A stretch of DNA of 64,000 nt. Origin: Nocardioidaceae bacterium SCSIO 66511. Its GTDB lineage: Bacteria; Actinomycetota; Actinomycetes; Propionibacteriales; Nocardioidaceae. The number at the start of each line of letters is the position of its first letter. The stretch's first letter is position 1. Below, piece by piece: positions 26,837-35,991 of this stretch. The stretch lies in the NCBI GenBank assembly GCA_023100825.1, contig CP095846.1, positions 248,001 to 312,000 on the forward strand, given 5' to 3'. The notes beneath the pieces are model-generated. The model had not been told where the DNA came from. It made no database searches and saw nothing but the letters and a program-made list of their open reading frames with translations. Both the position numbers and the translations under genes were made by a program.

Positions 26837-28774
26837 ATGAACCTCCTCGTACTTCCGCTCGGCGCCGTAACGGCGTTGGCGTTCGCCGTTCTCGGCGGGC
26901 GTGCCGTGCGGCGACTGATGGGTGTCGACGTCGGCACGATCCGGATGCTGGTCGCTGGTGGCATCATCGTCGGCCTGCAGGGTCCGTTGGTCCGCTCGAT
27001 CGCGGGCGGTCAGTACCACGGCGAGAATGCGTACATCGGGCTCGGTCTGCTCGTGCTCTCGCTCGCCGGGTCGGCTGTCATCGCGATGATCGTGTTGGTG
27101 ATCGCCGAGGCCCTCGTACCAACGGGTTCGGTCGCAGGGCCCTTCACTGCCTGGCGAAACGGGCGCGGTTCGGTCGCACGACTGCGACGATATGTGCAGA
27201 TCGGGCGCATCGTCGCTCGACACGGCCTCGGTCCGTACGTACTCCGCCGCAACCGACGTCGGCGTACGACCCGCGACCAGCTGGCGCGTTCGTTGCGGCT
27301 GGCGTTGGAGGACGGCGGCCCTGCTTTCGTGAAGTTCGGGCAGCTGCTGTCCACCCGGGTCGACCTGCTTCCCGAGGCGTTCATCGGCGAGCTCGCATTG
27401 TTGCGCGACCGCGTGCCGCCCGCAGACTGGGCGGCCGTGGAACCCGCCCTTCGTACCGAGCTGCCCGAGTTTGACGCGACGTTCGAGTGGATCGACCGCA
27501 AACCGCTCGCTGCCGCATCGATTGCGCAGGTGCATGCGGCCATGCTCACCGATGGGTCCGAAGTGGTCGTGAAGATCCAGCGGCCGGGTGCTGCCGCAAC
27601 GATGGCCGCCGATCTCGACATTCTCACGCGGCTCGCCCGCTGCTTGCAGCGTCGTACGACGTGGGCCCGGCGCTTCGGCCTGACCGATCTCGTCGATGCG
27701 TACGCGATCGCGCTGCGGGAGGAGTTCGACTTCGAGCTGGAGGCGGCGAACGCGAGCGCGATCGAGGCTTCGGCGCGACGTGCGTCGACGACGCCGGCCG
27801 TCCGAGTGCCGCACGTGTACAGGTCGTTGACGACCAAACGCGTCCTCGTCATGGAGCGCCTTCGCGGAGCACCGCTCGGGCAAGCACCCGTGGATGACGA
27901 CGCCCCCGCGGTCGCCCGGGCGCTGCTCGCGTGTGCCCTCGACCAGATTCTCCAGAACGGGGTCTTCCACGCCGATCCGCACCAGGGCAACATCATGCTG
28001 CTCGACGACGGTGACGTCGGGCTGCTCGACTTCGGGTCGGTCGCTCGGATCGACGCCGAGCTTCGGGCGGGGCTGCGACGCCTGTTGCTCGCCGTCGACC
28101 GCGACGACCCGCGCGACGCCACGGATGCTTTGATCGCCATCGTCGAGTGCCCCCGCGAGTTGGACCATGGCCGGCTCGTACGCGAGGTCGGACGCTGCCT
28201 GGTTCGCCACCTCGGTCCGGGTGCCGCGGGAGGTGCAGGTCTACTGGTCGATCTCATCCGGGTACTGACCCGGTTCGAGCTGCGCGTACCTCCTGAGGTG
28301 GCGGCGGCGTTCCGCGCGGTCGCGACCCTGGAAGGCGTGCTTGCGCAGTGGATCCCCGGTTTCGACGTCATCTCGGAGGCGCGTGCCGGCGCGTCGCGGG
28401 TACGCATGCCGTCGTTCGGGCCGGCAGACGTGCAACGCGAGCTGGCGCGCGTCTTGCCGACGATCCAAGCGATTCCTCGTACGCTCGAGCGTCTCGGTCA
28501 TCTCGTCGAGTCGGGCAGTATGACGGTACGACACGAGGTCGCCGTCGACGACGAGGTACGCGGACGCGTACAAGGCACGGTGCACCAGGTGCTCGCCGGC
28601 GCGATCGGCACGGCTCTCGGGTTCATGGCGCTGATGGTGCTGCGGATGCCCGGCGGTGCACAGGTGACGAGCCGGCTCGACGTACCGGAACTGCTCGGGT
28701 ACGGGCTGCTGACCGTTGGCGCGATCCTCGTGACCCGATCACTCGTACCTGTCTTCAGGACTCCTGCGCGCTGA
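26837..28774 (+). CDS. ABC1/UbiB atypical kinase
   Basis: A 645-residue protein from ATG 26837; upstream in-frame sequence is not coding-like. Three N-terminal membrane helices come first. Then the ABC1 kinase core: KFGQLLSTRVDLLP (the KxGQ signature), AAASIAQVHAA replacing the Gly-rich loop, VVVKIQRPG with the catalytic Lys, FHADPHQGNIM with the catalytic loop, and LLDFGSVARID. Two C-terminal helices anchor it. UbiB/Coq8 proteins are ATPases needed for isoprenoid-quinone or lipid metabolism. Its last 20 bases overlap the convergent aroQ gene. Confidence 0.92.
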   Translation: MNLLVLPLGAVTALAFAVLGGRAVRRLMGVDVGTIRMLVAGGIIVGLQGPLVRSIAGGQYHGENAYIGLGLLVLSLAGSAVIAMIVLVIAEALVPTGSVAGPFTAWRNGRGSVARLRRYVQIGRIVARHGLGPYVLRRNRRRRTTRDQLARSLRLALEDGGPAFVKFGQLLSTRVDLLPEAFIGELALLRDRVPPADWAAVEPALRTELPEFDATFEWIDRKPLAAASIAQVHAAMLTDGSEVVVKIQRPGAAATMAADLDILTRLARCLQRRTTWARRFGLTDLVDAYAIALREEFDFELEAANASAIEASARRASTTPAVRVPHVYRSLTTKRVLVMERLRGAPLGQAPVDDDAPAVARALLACALDQILQNGVFHADPHQGNIMLLDDGDVGLLDFGSVARIDAELRAGLRRLLLAVDRDDPRDATDALIAIVECPRELDHGRLVREVGRCLVRHLGPGAAGGAGLLVDLIRVLTRFELRVPPEVAAAFRAVATLEGVLAQWIPGFDVISEARAGASRVRMPSFGPADVQRELARVLPTIQAIPRTLERLGHLVESGSMTVRHEVAVDDEVRGRVQGTVHQVLAGAIGTALGFMALMVLRMPGGAQVTSRLDVPELLGYGLLTVGAILVTRSLVPVFRTPAR

Positions 28775-29219
28775 GTACCTGCGCCAAGTGGTCGACCGCC
28801 AGCGCGTAACCGTTGATGCCCGCGCCGATGATCACGGCCTCGCTCACCGCAGAGAGGTACGAGTGGTGCCGGAACTCCTCACGCTTGTGCACGTTGGAGA
28901 TGTGCACCTCGATCGTCGGCAGCGCGACGGCCGAGATCGCATCCAGGATCGCGACTGAGGTGTGCGTGTACGCACCGGCGTTGATCACGATGCCTAAGCA
29001 GTCGAGGCGTGCCTCCTGGATCGCGTCGACCAGCGCACCCTCGTGGTTGCTCTGCACGAAGCGGCATTCGTACCCGTGCCGCTTCGCGCTCGCCTCGGTG
29101 ACGCGCTCGACGTCGGACAGTGTCGCGGAGCCGTACGTCGCGGGCTCGCGGGTGCCGAGCAGGTTGAGGTTCGGCCCGTTGACGATCAGGATCGTGCGCT
29201 GCGGGTTAGGAGAGTCCAC
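28755..29219 (-). CDS. aroQ: 3-dehydroquinate dehydratase, type II
   Basis: A 154-residue protein starting at GTG 29219. Family motifs are intact: VNGPNLNLLGTREPATYG with the catalytic Tyr, INAGAYTHTS, EVHISNVHKREEFRHHSYLS with the catalytic His, and GAGINGYALAVD. It catalyses the third step of the shikimate pathway. It stands alone, away from other aro genes, and its 3' end overlaps the convergent UbiB-type gene by 20 bases. Confidence 0.96.
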   Translation of the reverse strand: MDSPNPQRTILIVNGPNLNLLGTREPATYGSATLSDVERVTEASAKRHGYECRFVQSNHEGALVDAIQEARLDCLGIVINAGAYTHTSVAILDAISAVALPTIEVHISNVHKREEFRHHSYLSAVSEAVIIGAGINGYALAVDHLAQVLSAQES

Positions 29220-29338
29220 CCGCCTAGTTTCGCATCCTGCCGTTGTCCGTGTGTTACGTCGCAGTGGCTCTGCCGCCGGAATAGCCGGTGATCGCGTACC
29301 GCTGCACCTGGCACGACACCACGTAGAAAGGCGAAGGC

Positions 29339-30259
29339 ATGCGGGCAACAACGTATCCGGCGTACTCGAGTGATCTCAGCACGCTCGAGGTCGTAGAGCT
29401 TCCGGAGCCGAAGCTGTTTCCCGGCTCGGTTCTCATCGAGGTACGGGCCGCCGGGGTGAACCCGGTCGACTGGAAGGTCATGAGCGGCGGGCTCGACCCA
29501 CTGGTCGATGCAGTATTTCCGGTGATCCCGGGTTGGGATGTCGCCGGCGTCGTCACGGCCGTCGGGATGGACACCCCGGAGTACGAGGTCGGTGACGAGG
29601 TCATGGCGTACGCGCGCAAGGACGTCGTCGGCGCAGGTACTTTTGCCGAGCAGGTTGCGGTGTCCGCGGCCGCCGCCGCCCGCAAACCGGCGTCGCTGTC
29701 GTGGTCGGAGGCCGCTGGCCTACCGCTCGCGGGAGGCACCGCGTTGCGGACGATCGACGCACTCGGCGTACAAGAAGGCGAAACGCTGCTGATCCACGCT
29801 GCTGCCGGTGGGGTCGGCAGTCTCGCCGTACAGATTGCGCGAGCCCGTGGTGTACGCGTGATCGGGACTGCCTCCGAGCGCAATCACGAGTTCTTGCGCG
29901 GGCTCGGCGCAGAGCCCGTCGCGTACGGCGACGGTCTGGTCGAACGCGTCGGCGCTCTTGCTCCAGGTGGAGTCGACGCGGTTGCCGACTTCGTCGGTGG
30001 TCAGCTGGAAACGACATTGGGCGTACTGAAAGCAGGTGGGCGCCACGCATCGATTGCGGACGGCGAGGTCGAGCAGCACGGTGGCCGGCTGATCTGGGTA
30101 CGCCCCGACGGCGGCGAGACCGCACGGCTCGCAGCGCTGGCGGATGCGGGCGAGCTGACCGTCGAGATCGCGGCGACGTACGGACTCGACGGCGTCGCCG
30201 AAGCGTTCGAGTCGAGTCGATCGGGTCACGTACGCGGCAAGGTCGTCATCGTTCCGTGA
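29339..30259 (+). CDS. NADP-dependent quinone oxidoreductase (MDR family)
   Basis: A 306-residue zinc-free medium-chain reductase. AGVNPVDWKVMSGG and PVIPGWDVAGVV mark the GroES-like half, and HAAAGGVGSLAVQIARARG marks the nucleotide-binding half. The AGLPLAGGTALRTIDALGV segment is typical of this branch. A ribosome site (GGCGAAGG) precedes the ATG. It is distinct from the PIG3-like gene at 8591-9568. Confidence 0.9.
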   Translation: MRATTYPAYSSDLSTLEVVELPEPKLFPGSVLIEVRAAGVNPVDWKVMSGGLDPLVDAVFPVIPGWDVAGVVTAVGMDTPEYEVGDEVMAYARKDVVGAGTFAEQVAVSAAAAARKPASLSWSEAAGLPLAGGTALRTIDALGVQEGETLLIHAAAGGVGSLAVQIARARGVRVIGTASERNHEFLRGLGAEPVAYGDGLVERVGALAPGGVDAVADFVGGQLETTLGVLKAGGRHASIADGEVEQHGGRLIWVRPDGGETARLAALADAGELTVEIAATYGLDGVAEAFESSRSGHVRGKVVIVP

Positions 30260-30268
30260 CGGTATGAA

Positions 30269-30300
30269 ACGGCCCCGACTCCCAAGGGAGTCGGGGCCGT
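30269..30300. terminator. Bidirectional terminator between oxidoreductase and pckG
   Basis: A perfect 15-base stem (ACGGCCCCGACTCCC and its complement) with an AA centre lies between two convergent genes. It is followed by TT on the plus side and TTT on the minus side. Confidence 0.9.
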
Positions 30301-30317
30301 TGAGGTCGCGTCGAAGG

Positions 30318-32144
30318 TCAGCCGAGCCGCGACTTCAGACCGTCGAGCTCGGTCCAGAAGCTCGCCGGAACCTTGTCGCCGAACTTCTCGAACCACTCGG
30401 TGATCTGCGGGATCTCCTCGCGCCACTCCTCGGGCTTCACCGCGAGAGCCTTCGCGATTTCGTCCTCGGAAAGGTCGAGGCCGTCGATGTCGAGCGAGCC
30501 CGGTGCCGGGACGTTGCCGATCGGGGTCTCGACTGCGTCCACCTTGCCGTCGATCCGGTCGCAGACCCACTTGAGCACTCGGGAGTTCTCGCTGAAGCCC
30601 GGCCACAGGAAGCCGCCGTCGTCGTCGCGACGGAACCAGTTCACGTAGAACACCTTCGGCAGCTTGCCGGCGTCGGCGGACTTGCCGACGTTCAGCCAGT
30701 GCTGGAAGTAGTCACCGCCGTGGTAGCCCAGGAACGGCAGCATCGCCATCGGGTCGCGGCGTACGACACCGACCGCACCGGTTGCGGCGGCGGTCGTCTC
30801 GGAGCTGAGCGTCGCACCCATGAAGGTGCCGTGCTCCCAGTCGCGTGCCTCGGTGACCAGCGGGATCGTCGTCTTGCGGCGGCCGCCGAACAGGATCGCG
30901 TCGATCGGGACGCCCTGCGGGTCGTCGTACTCGTCGGCGATGATCGGGCACTGCCGGATCGGGGTGCAGAAGCGACTGTTCGGATGAGACGACGGCTCGG
31001 CGGACGCCGGTGTCCAGTCGCGGCCCTTCCAGTCGGTCAGGTGCGCCGGAGGCTCCTCGGTCATGCCCTCCCACCAGACGTCGCCGTCGTCGGTGAGCGC
31101 GACGTTGGTGAACACCGAGTTGCCCTGCTCGATCGTCTTCATCGCGTTCGGGTTCGTACCCTCGCCGGTGCCCGGAGCGACGCCGAAGAAGCCGTACTCG
31201 GGGTTCACGGCGTACAGACGGCCGTCCTTGCCGAAGCGCATCCAGGCGATGTCGTCACCGAGCGTCTCGGCCTTCCAGCCGGGAATCGTCGGGGTGATCA
31301 TCGCGAGGTTGGTCTTGCCGCAGGCGCTCGGGAATGCCGCGGCAACGTACTTGACGACACCCTCGGGGTTCGTCAGCTTCAGGATCAGCATGTGCTCGGC
31401 GAGCCAGCCCTCATCGCGAGCGATGGCCGAGGCGATGCGCAGGGAGTAGCACTTCTTGCCGAGCAGGGCGTTGCCGCCGTACCCGGAGCCGTACGACCAG
31501 ATCGCGCGCTCCTCGGGGAAGTGCACGATGTACTTGGTGTCGCTGCATGGCCACGAGACGTCGGCCTCGCCCGGTTCGAGCGGGGCGCCGACGGAGTGCA
31601 GGCAGGGTACGAAATCTGCTTCGGTCGACTCGATCTTGTCGAGCACCTCCTGGCCCATGCGGGCCATGACGCGCATCGACGCGACGACGTACGCGGAGTC
31701 GGTGATCTCTACGCCGAACATCGGCTCATCTGCGTCGAGATGGCCCATCACGAACGGGATGACGTACATCGTGCGGCCTCGCATCGACCCGCGGTACAGG
31801 TCGGTGAGGACGCCCTTCATCTCGCCGGGATCCATCCAGTTGTTGGTCGGACCGGCATCTTCCTCGTTCTGGCTACAGATGAAGGTGCGGTCCTCGACGC
31901 GAGCGACATCGCTCGGATCGGAGGCGCACCAGAACGAGTTGGGCTTCTTGGAGTCGTCGAGTCGGACGAACGTACCTGCCTGGACGAGGTCGTCGGTGAG
32001 GCGGTTCCACTCCTCTTCGGTGCCATCGCACCATTGGATGGAGTCGGGCTGCGTGAGCTCCGAAACCTCGTCGACCCACGCCGCTAGCTTGGCGTGGGTC
32101 GTGCGGTAGGTGTTCGTCAGGTGGTCTGTGGTGGCTGCGGCCAT
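30318..32144 (-). CDS. pckG: Phosphoenolpyruvate carboxykinase (GTP)
   Basis: A 608-residue protein starting at ATG 32144, the usual length for the GTP-dependent enzyme. The P-loop is [40 protein letters not shown] and [10 protein letters not shown] are all in place. It converts oxaloacetate and GTP to PEP and CO2 for gluconeogenesis or the PEP-pyruvate node. A terminator lies 3' and a 19-bp palindrome about 50 bases upstream of the start could mediate regulation. Confidence 0.97.
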   Translation of the reverse strand: MAAATTDHLTNTYRTTHAKLAAWVDEVSELTQPDSIQWCDGTEEEWNRLTDDLVQAGTFVRLDDSKKPNSFWCASDPSDVARVEDRTFICSQNEEDAGPTNNWMDPGEMKGVLTDLYRGSMRGRTMYVIPFVMGHLDADEPMFGVEITDSAYVVASMRVMARMGQEVLDKIESTEADFVPCLHSVGAPLEPGEADVSWPCSDTKYIVHFPEERAIWSYGSGYGGNALLGKKCYSLRIASAIARDEGWLAEHMLILKLTNPEGVVKYVAAAFPSACGKTNLAMITPTIPGWKAETLGDDIAWMRFGKDGRLYAVNPEYGFFGVAPGTGEGTNPNAMKTIEQGNSVFTNVALTDDGDVWWEGMTEEPPAHLTDWKGRDWTPASAEPSSHPNSRFCTPIRQCPIIADEYDDPQGVPIDAILFGGRRKTTIPLVTEARDWEHGTFMGATLSSETTAAATGAVGVVRRDPMAMLPFLGYHGGDYFQHWLNVGKSADAGKLPKVFYVNWFRRDDDGGFLWPGFSENSRVLKWVCDRIDGKVDAVETPIGNVPAPGSLDIDGLDLSEDEIAKALAVKPEEWREEIPQITEWFEKFGDKVPASFWTELDGLKSRLG

Positions 32145-32195
32145 GTGATTTCTAGTCCTTCTCGCGCATCGCGAAACGAGCGTATCGAATCGCAA

Positions 32196-32214
32196 TGTCG
32201 GGCATTGCCCGACA
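32196..32214. promoter_or_regulatory. Palindrome upstream of pckG
   Basis: TGTCGGGC and GCCCGACA are perfect 8-base arms around ATT, 52 bases upstream of the pckG start in a 286-base gap. The position suits a transcription factor operator. I do not recognise the cognate regulator. Confidence 0.6.
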
Positions 32215-32382
32215 AATTGATGTGGATAGGTGACCCCGACTGGGATCTGGCTCCTCACCGTACGCGTCCGACGGCGTGCGTGGTGTCGAACGGCTTGTGA
32301 AAAGCCTCACCAAACACGGCGTGTCGTGAGTTTCGTCGGCGTGTCGACGTGACGTTGCTCCCATGTGCTCGCGCAGACGACA

Positions 32383-32413
32383 GCGGCGGCACCCCTTCGC
32401 GGGGTGCCGCCGC
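32383..32413 (-). terminator. Terminator of the GH19 gene
   Basis: A perfect 13-base GC-rich stem (GCGGCGGCACCCC and its complement) with a 5-base loop lies 18 bases after the stop of the leftward GH19-type gene. Confidence 0.8.
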
Positions 32414-32430
32414 CAGAACTTGCGGAACGC

Positions 32431-33432
32431 TCAGCCGTGCTGAGTGCGCCGCTCTGCTCGCCGCTCGGACTTGGCGGTGAGCTTGTCGCCGTACTTCTCG
32501 AACTCCTCCGGGCTGAGGCCGCGGGTGTTCTTCGGCATGCCCGCGATGTTCGGACGCGAGCAGCTGAACGACCCGGAACCGCCGAAGTGCGAGAGTGCGC
32601 GGTTGGCGACGTCGCAGCGGGCGGCGTCCTCCGTACCGTCACCGACCGGGTAGCCGATCGCGGCATTGACCGCGCCCATGTCGAGGTTGTCGGCCATCGT
32701 GTTGATGTCGCGCGCCTGGGTCCAGTACCAGGTGGCGATCTTGCCGCTCCAGTCGATCGACATCGCCAAGTCGGGATCGCCGAGGAGGTCGATGCCGAGG
32801 TACTCGCCGGCGGGCCCGTAGTTGAAGTCACCGGTCAGCTGGATGTAGCCACGGCCGCCGTACGTGCGCGTGTCGCCTTCTTCGCGGCGGTCGTACTCGA
32901 CGTTCGACTCATGCGAGAGGGTGGCGATGAACGCGGCCTTGCGCTCGGGCGTGTTGATGCCGGCCTCTTCCATCGCGGCGTTGAGATTCGGCATGCCCTC
33001 GTCGATCTTGGCCAGATCGCGTACCTTCTCCGGCACGATCGCCTCAACGTCGTCGGCCGTCACTCCGTCGTCGCTGGGGGGTGGCTCGTCACCCTCGCAC
33101 TCGGGTACGCCGGGGAGCTTGCTCTCGACGACATCGACGTACGCGACGGTCACGTAGCCGTTGAGGTCGGGGACCTTCGCCCACCAGTTGCTCTTCGCCC
33201 CGTTTCCGAGGTCGATGGTCTCGCCCGACGCCTGGCATTCGACGTCGATCGTCGTCGGGCCGGGCAGCGACCCGACGACCGATGACTGGGTATTCGGTTC
33301 GGCGCGAACGTTGACGTTCGTGCCGTACGTGGTGAACTCGGCGGCATGCGCAGGGCCCGCAACGACAAGCGTCGTCGCGCCGATGGCCACGGCTCCGCCT
33401 ATCGCGGCGATCGGTCGAAGTTTGCGGATCAC
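32431..33432 (-). CDS. Secreted SH3b plus GH19 chitinase/lysozyme-like enzyme
   Basis: A 333-residue secreted protein. GTG 33432 is chosen because GAAGGGA lies eight bases upstream and a clean signal peptide follows (basic start, long hydrophobic core, cleavage after AHA). Residues of about 33-105 form a bacterial SH3 domain (YGTNVNVRAEPNTQSSVVGS). After a Pro/Asp-rich linker comes a GH19-type catalytic domain: FIATLSHESNVEYD with the catalytic Glu, then YGGRGYIQLTGDFNYG. It ends with a charged tail. GH19 members of this form cut chitin or, with SH3b domains, peptidoglycan. Its neighbour upstream encodes a kinase with a peptidoglycan-lysis-like domain, which favours a cell-wall role. Confidence 0.85.
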   Translation of the reverse strand: MIRKLRPIAAIGGAVAIGATTLVVAGPAHAAEFTTYGTNVNVRAEPNTQSSVVGSLPGPTTIDVECQASGETIDLGNGAKSNWWAKVPDLNGYVTVAYVDVVESKLPGVPECEGDEPPPSDDGVTADDVEAIVPEKVRDLAKIDEGMPNLNAAMEEAGINTPERKAAFIATLSHESNVEYDRREEGDTRTYGGRGYIQLTGDFNYGPAGEYLGIDLLGDPDLAMSIDWSGKIATWYWTQARDINTMADNLDMGAVNAAIGYPVGDGTEDAARCDVANRALSHFGGSGSFSCSRPNIAGMPKNTRGLSPEEFEKYGDKLTAKSERRAERRTQHG

Positions 33433-33537
33433 GGTGTTGTTCCCTTCGTCGATGTCGGTACGCGACATCGACCGCGTACCCCGACGAAGGTGACCTACCC
33501 CAGGCACTGGGTGCTTACACCTGTGACCGCGTTGGGA

Positions 33538-35118
33538 TCAGTCTGCGGAGAACTCGTCGAGGTGGCCGGCCACCTCGCTGGCGTATTCGCGGTATTCCGG
33601 TGGAACGCCGCCGAACTCGTTGACGGTCTTATCGCTGGTGCGGAACGCGACCGCGCGATAGACGGGGTCGTTGGCCGGAACCTTCTTGAGGCGTCCGCCG
33701 ACCCAGCAGAGGTAGTCGGTGAGGGCATTGATCGAGTCTCGGGGGTCGAACACCGATCGGTTCGGGTGGTTCTCGGTGTCGGCCCAGGCGTCGAAGATCG
33801 ACGGGGTCCACATCGCGATGCCGAACTCGCCCGTGCTGGGCGAACGCTTGTCCGGGTTGAAGCCGGACTCCGTCGCGACGACTGCCGCGACGAACGCCGG
33901 CGTGACTGCGGGGTCGCTGCACCGGTGTGCGCTGTTGGTGATCATCGCGCGGTACTTGGTTGGGACCTCGGCGTAGTCGGCGATCTCGCCCGACGAGACG
34001 GACGCGGCATCGACGGTGCCGGGCTGGCCAGATGGGTTCTCGCGGGTGGTCTGCGAGGCGTTCTCAGGAGAGTCATCCTGGCTGTAGACGAGCGCGCTGG
34101 CACCGGCGGCGGCGAGCGCGGCAACGACGGCGGCTGCGACCCCTACGGAGATGTGCATGCGCAGCGAGCGGAGTCGTGTCGGGAGGTCTCGGGCGGCAGC
34201 GTCGGCCTCGATCGGCTTCGATGCGAGGTCGTGGATCCGCTTCGCGAGCGTACCGGCAAGGGCTCCGCGTGCCGCAGGATCCGGGTTCAGGCAGTTGGCG
34301 ATGAGCGTACGCCAGGCGGGCGCGAGCGACGGGTGGATCTGCATGCCGTCGCCGGTTGCGGCGAACTGTCGAACAGCCGTTGCTCGCGTACGCGGATCGC
34401 AACCGGGGAAGGGGTGTCGCCCACCGCTGAGCAGTCGATGCGCGAGTACGCCGAACGCCCAGATGTCGCGGCTCGGCCGGGCCTCGACGCCGCGGTCGTC
34501 GACGGGAGCCGACCACCATTCGGCCGGCGTGTAGTCGAACGAGCCGAGTTGCGGGATGAAGGCGTGCGTACCGTCGAGCTCCGCGCTGAGGCCGAAGTCG
34601 GCGAGTCGGACACTTCCATCGTCCATGACCAGCACGTTGGATGCGGAGACGTCGCCGTGCACCCAGCCGGCGGTGTGCACATCGTCGAGGGCTTCGGCGA
34701 GGCCGCGCAGCATGTCGACCGCGTCGGGCACGGGGCCTTCGCCGGTGGCGTCGGCGAGGATGTCGCGAAGGCTGCATCGAGCGCGCTCCATCACGATCAC
34801 GGTGCAGCCGTCGAGGTCGGGATCGCGCTCGTCTTCGATGGTGTGCACTTCGTACGTGCGTACGAGGTGGTCGCCGCGGACGTTTGCGCCGAAGGCGCGC
34901 TCGCGATCGGCGAGGTCTTGGACCGTTGCGCGCTGGGCGGGCGTCAGCGCGTTGCCGGGAAGGAACTTGCACGCTGCTGTCGACGGTGTGCCGTCGTCGG
35001 TGCGGACGGCGTCGTACACGCTTCCCCAACAACCGCTGGCGATCGGCTTCCGGATGCGCCAGGTGCCTACCTGGTAGTCGACTGGTACGTCGACTGCCCA
35101 GCCTGCTCGGTTGCTCAT
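33538..35118 (-). CDS. Ser/Thr protein kinase fused to a lytic-transglycosylase-like extracytoplasmic domain
   Basis: A 526-residue membrane kinase. Residues 15-300 form a Hanks-type kinase: Gly-loop IASGCWGSVYDA, ATP-binding Lys51 (ACKFLP), catalytic loop HGDVSASNV (Asp156, HGD rather than HRD), DFG at 174-176, and RDIWAFGVLAHRLLSGG. A single membrane helix (321-345) leads to a Ser/Thr-rich stalk and a C-terminal domain (about 388-526) resembling the SLT fold: FVAAVVATESGFNPD with a candidate catalytic Glu417, then GEFGIAMWTPSIFDAWA. Usual sensor domains of such kinases are PASTA or NHL; an SLT-like module suggests it binds or cuts peptidoglycan. Its ATG overlaps the stop of the FHA gene. 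A GH19 muralytic gene follows. Confidence 0.88.
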   Translation of the reverse strand: MSNRAGWAVDVPVDYQVGTWRIRKPIASGCWGSVYDAVRTDDGTPSTAACKFLPGNALTPAQRATVQDLADRERAFGANVRGDHLVRTYEVHTIEDERDPDLDGCTVIVMERARCSLRDILADATGEGPVPDAVDMLRGLAEALDDVHTAGWVHGDVSASNVLVMDDGSVRLADFGLSAELDGTHAFIPQLGSFDYTPAEWWSAPVDDRGVEARPSRDIWAFGVLAHRLLSGGRHPFPGCDPRTRATAVRQFAATGDGMQIHPSLAPAWRTLIANCLNPDPAARGALAGTLAKRIHDLASKPIEADAAARDLPTRLRSLRMHISVGVAAAVVAALAAAGASALVYSQDDSPENASQTTRENPSGQPGTVDAASVSSGEIADYAEVPTKYRAMITNSAHRCSDPAVTPAFVAAVVATESGFNPDKRSPSTGEFGIAMWTPSIFDAWADTENHPNRSVFDPRDSINALTDYLCWVGGRLKKVPANDPVYRAVAFRTSDKTVNEFGGVPPEYREYASEVAGHLDEFSAD

Positions 35119-35870
35119 GCGTCGCTCCCTTCGCGTCTGCTCAGGATGCCCAGGTGGTCTTCGGTGACGAGATTGAAGCGCAGGGCGAGCGCGACGAGGG
35201 ATGCGCGTTTCGACTCGGCTCGGTCTGCCTCACCGGCCGCGCGGAGGCGCAGTTTGGTCTCGGCGAGGTAGTTGATGTGGTAGTCGACGGCAGAGCGACT
35301 CATCCGCTCGCCGGACGGAGCGAGGCGCGCCGCCACATCGTCGCTGCTCGGGATCGCGACACTCGAGGGGTCGCGCAGCCGCGGCTCGCACAGAGCCACG
35401 AGAACTCGGAAGTACTTCGATGTCTCATCCAGTACGAACGGTTTGACCGTCGTATCTCCCGCAACCGCCGGGCCGCTGTCGAGGTACGCGTGCTGCGGCG
35501 CGTACACGTGGAGGTCGTACGTGCCCGCGTCGACCGGGATGAGGAGGCGGGACAGCTCGAACGGCACCGGCGCATCGACCCGGCGCGGCGGGACCTTGAC
35601 GTGTTCGCCTGCGCCTTCGAGGTTCTCGACGACGTACGTGACGGTGCTCGTGTTGGTCAGCAACCAGTAGTCGGCAACCGCGCGGATGCTCCCGGCGCGT
35701 CGAGAGACCTCGGCGCTGTGCAACGCCATGTCGACGTCGACGTCGGGGCTGCCACGGCCGAAGGTGAGCGACTGGCCGGGCTCGAGGTCGCGCACAGCGT
35801 CTCGGCGGGTGGCTTCGTCGCAGCCCGGACTGCGGGTGATGGTGACGTCTTCGACGGTGACGGACGACAA
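35115..35870 (-). CDS. FHA-domain protein with C-terminal winged-helix region
   Basis: About 251 residues; the only available start in the conserved region is a TTG (35870), so the true start is uncertain. The N-terminal half contains an FHA-like core (LTFGRGSPDVDVDMAL, SAEVSRRAGSIRAV, YWLLTNTSTV), which would bind phosphothreonine. The middle is beta-rich. The last 90 residues (YFRVLVALCEPRL, VAARLAPSGERMSRSAVDYHI, ALALRFNLVTEDHLG) look like a winged-helix DNA-binding domain. The stop overlaps the ATG of the kinase-SLT gene. It is the likely phospho-dependent output or adaptor of that kinase. Confidence 0.75.
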   Translation of the reverse strand: MSSVTVEDVTITRSPGCDEATRRDAVRDLEPGQSLTFGRGSPDVDVDMALHSAEVSRRAGSIRAVADYWLLTNTSTVTYVVENLEGAGEHVKVPPRRVDAPVPFELSRLLIPVDAGTYDLHVYAPQHAYLDSGPAVAGDTTVKPFVLDETSKYFRVLVALCEPRLRDPSSVAIPSSDDVAARLAPSGERMSRSAVDYHINYLAETKLRLRAAGEADRAESKRASLVALALRFNLVTEDHLGILSRREGSDA

Positions 35871-35991
35871 GACGATTGCTTTCGGCGAGAGGGCCGCGCT
35901 TGTGGCGTGGCTGGCTTTCTTCGGGCAAACACAGTTTTACCGCAATCGTCCCACTTTTAAACACCCTGCAGCGAGAATTAGTGGGTGAACG

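Noticed and set aside
30264-32087. A 607-codon open frame antisense to pckG
   Set aside because: The pckG frame has all catalytic motifs; the other strand encodes repetitive charged sequence with no domain.
33346-35271. A 641-codon open frame antisense to the kinase-SLT gene
   Set aside because: It has biased Arg/Gly/Val composition without any domain, and the kinase motifs are on the opposite strand.
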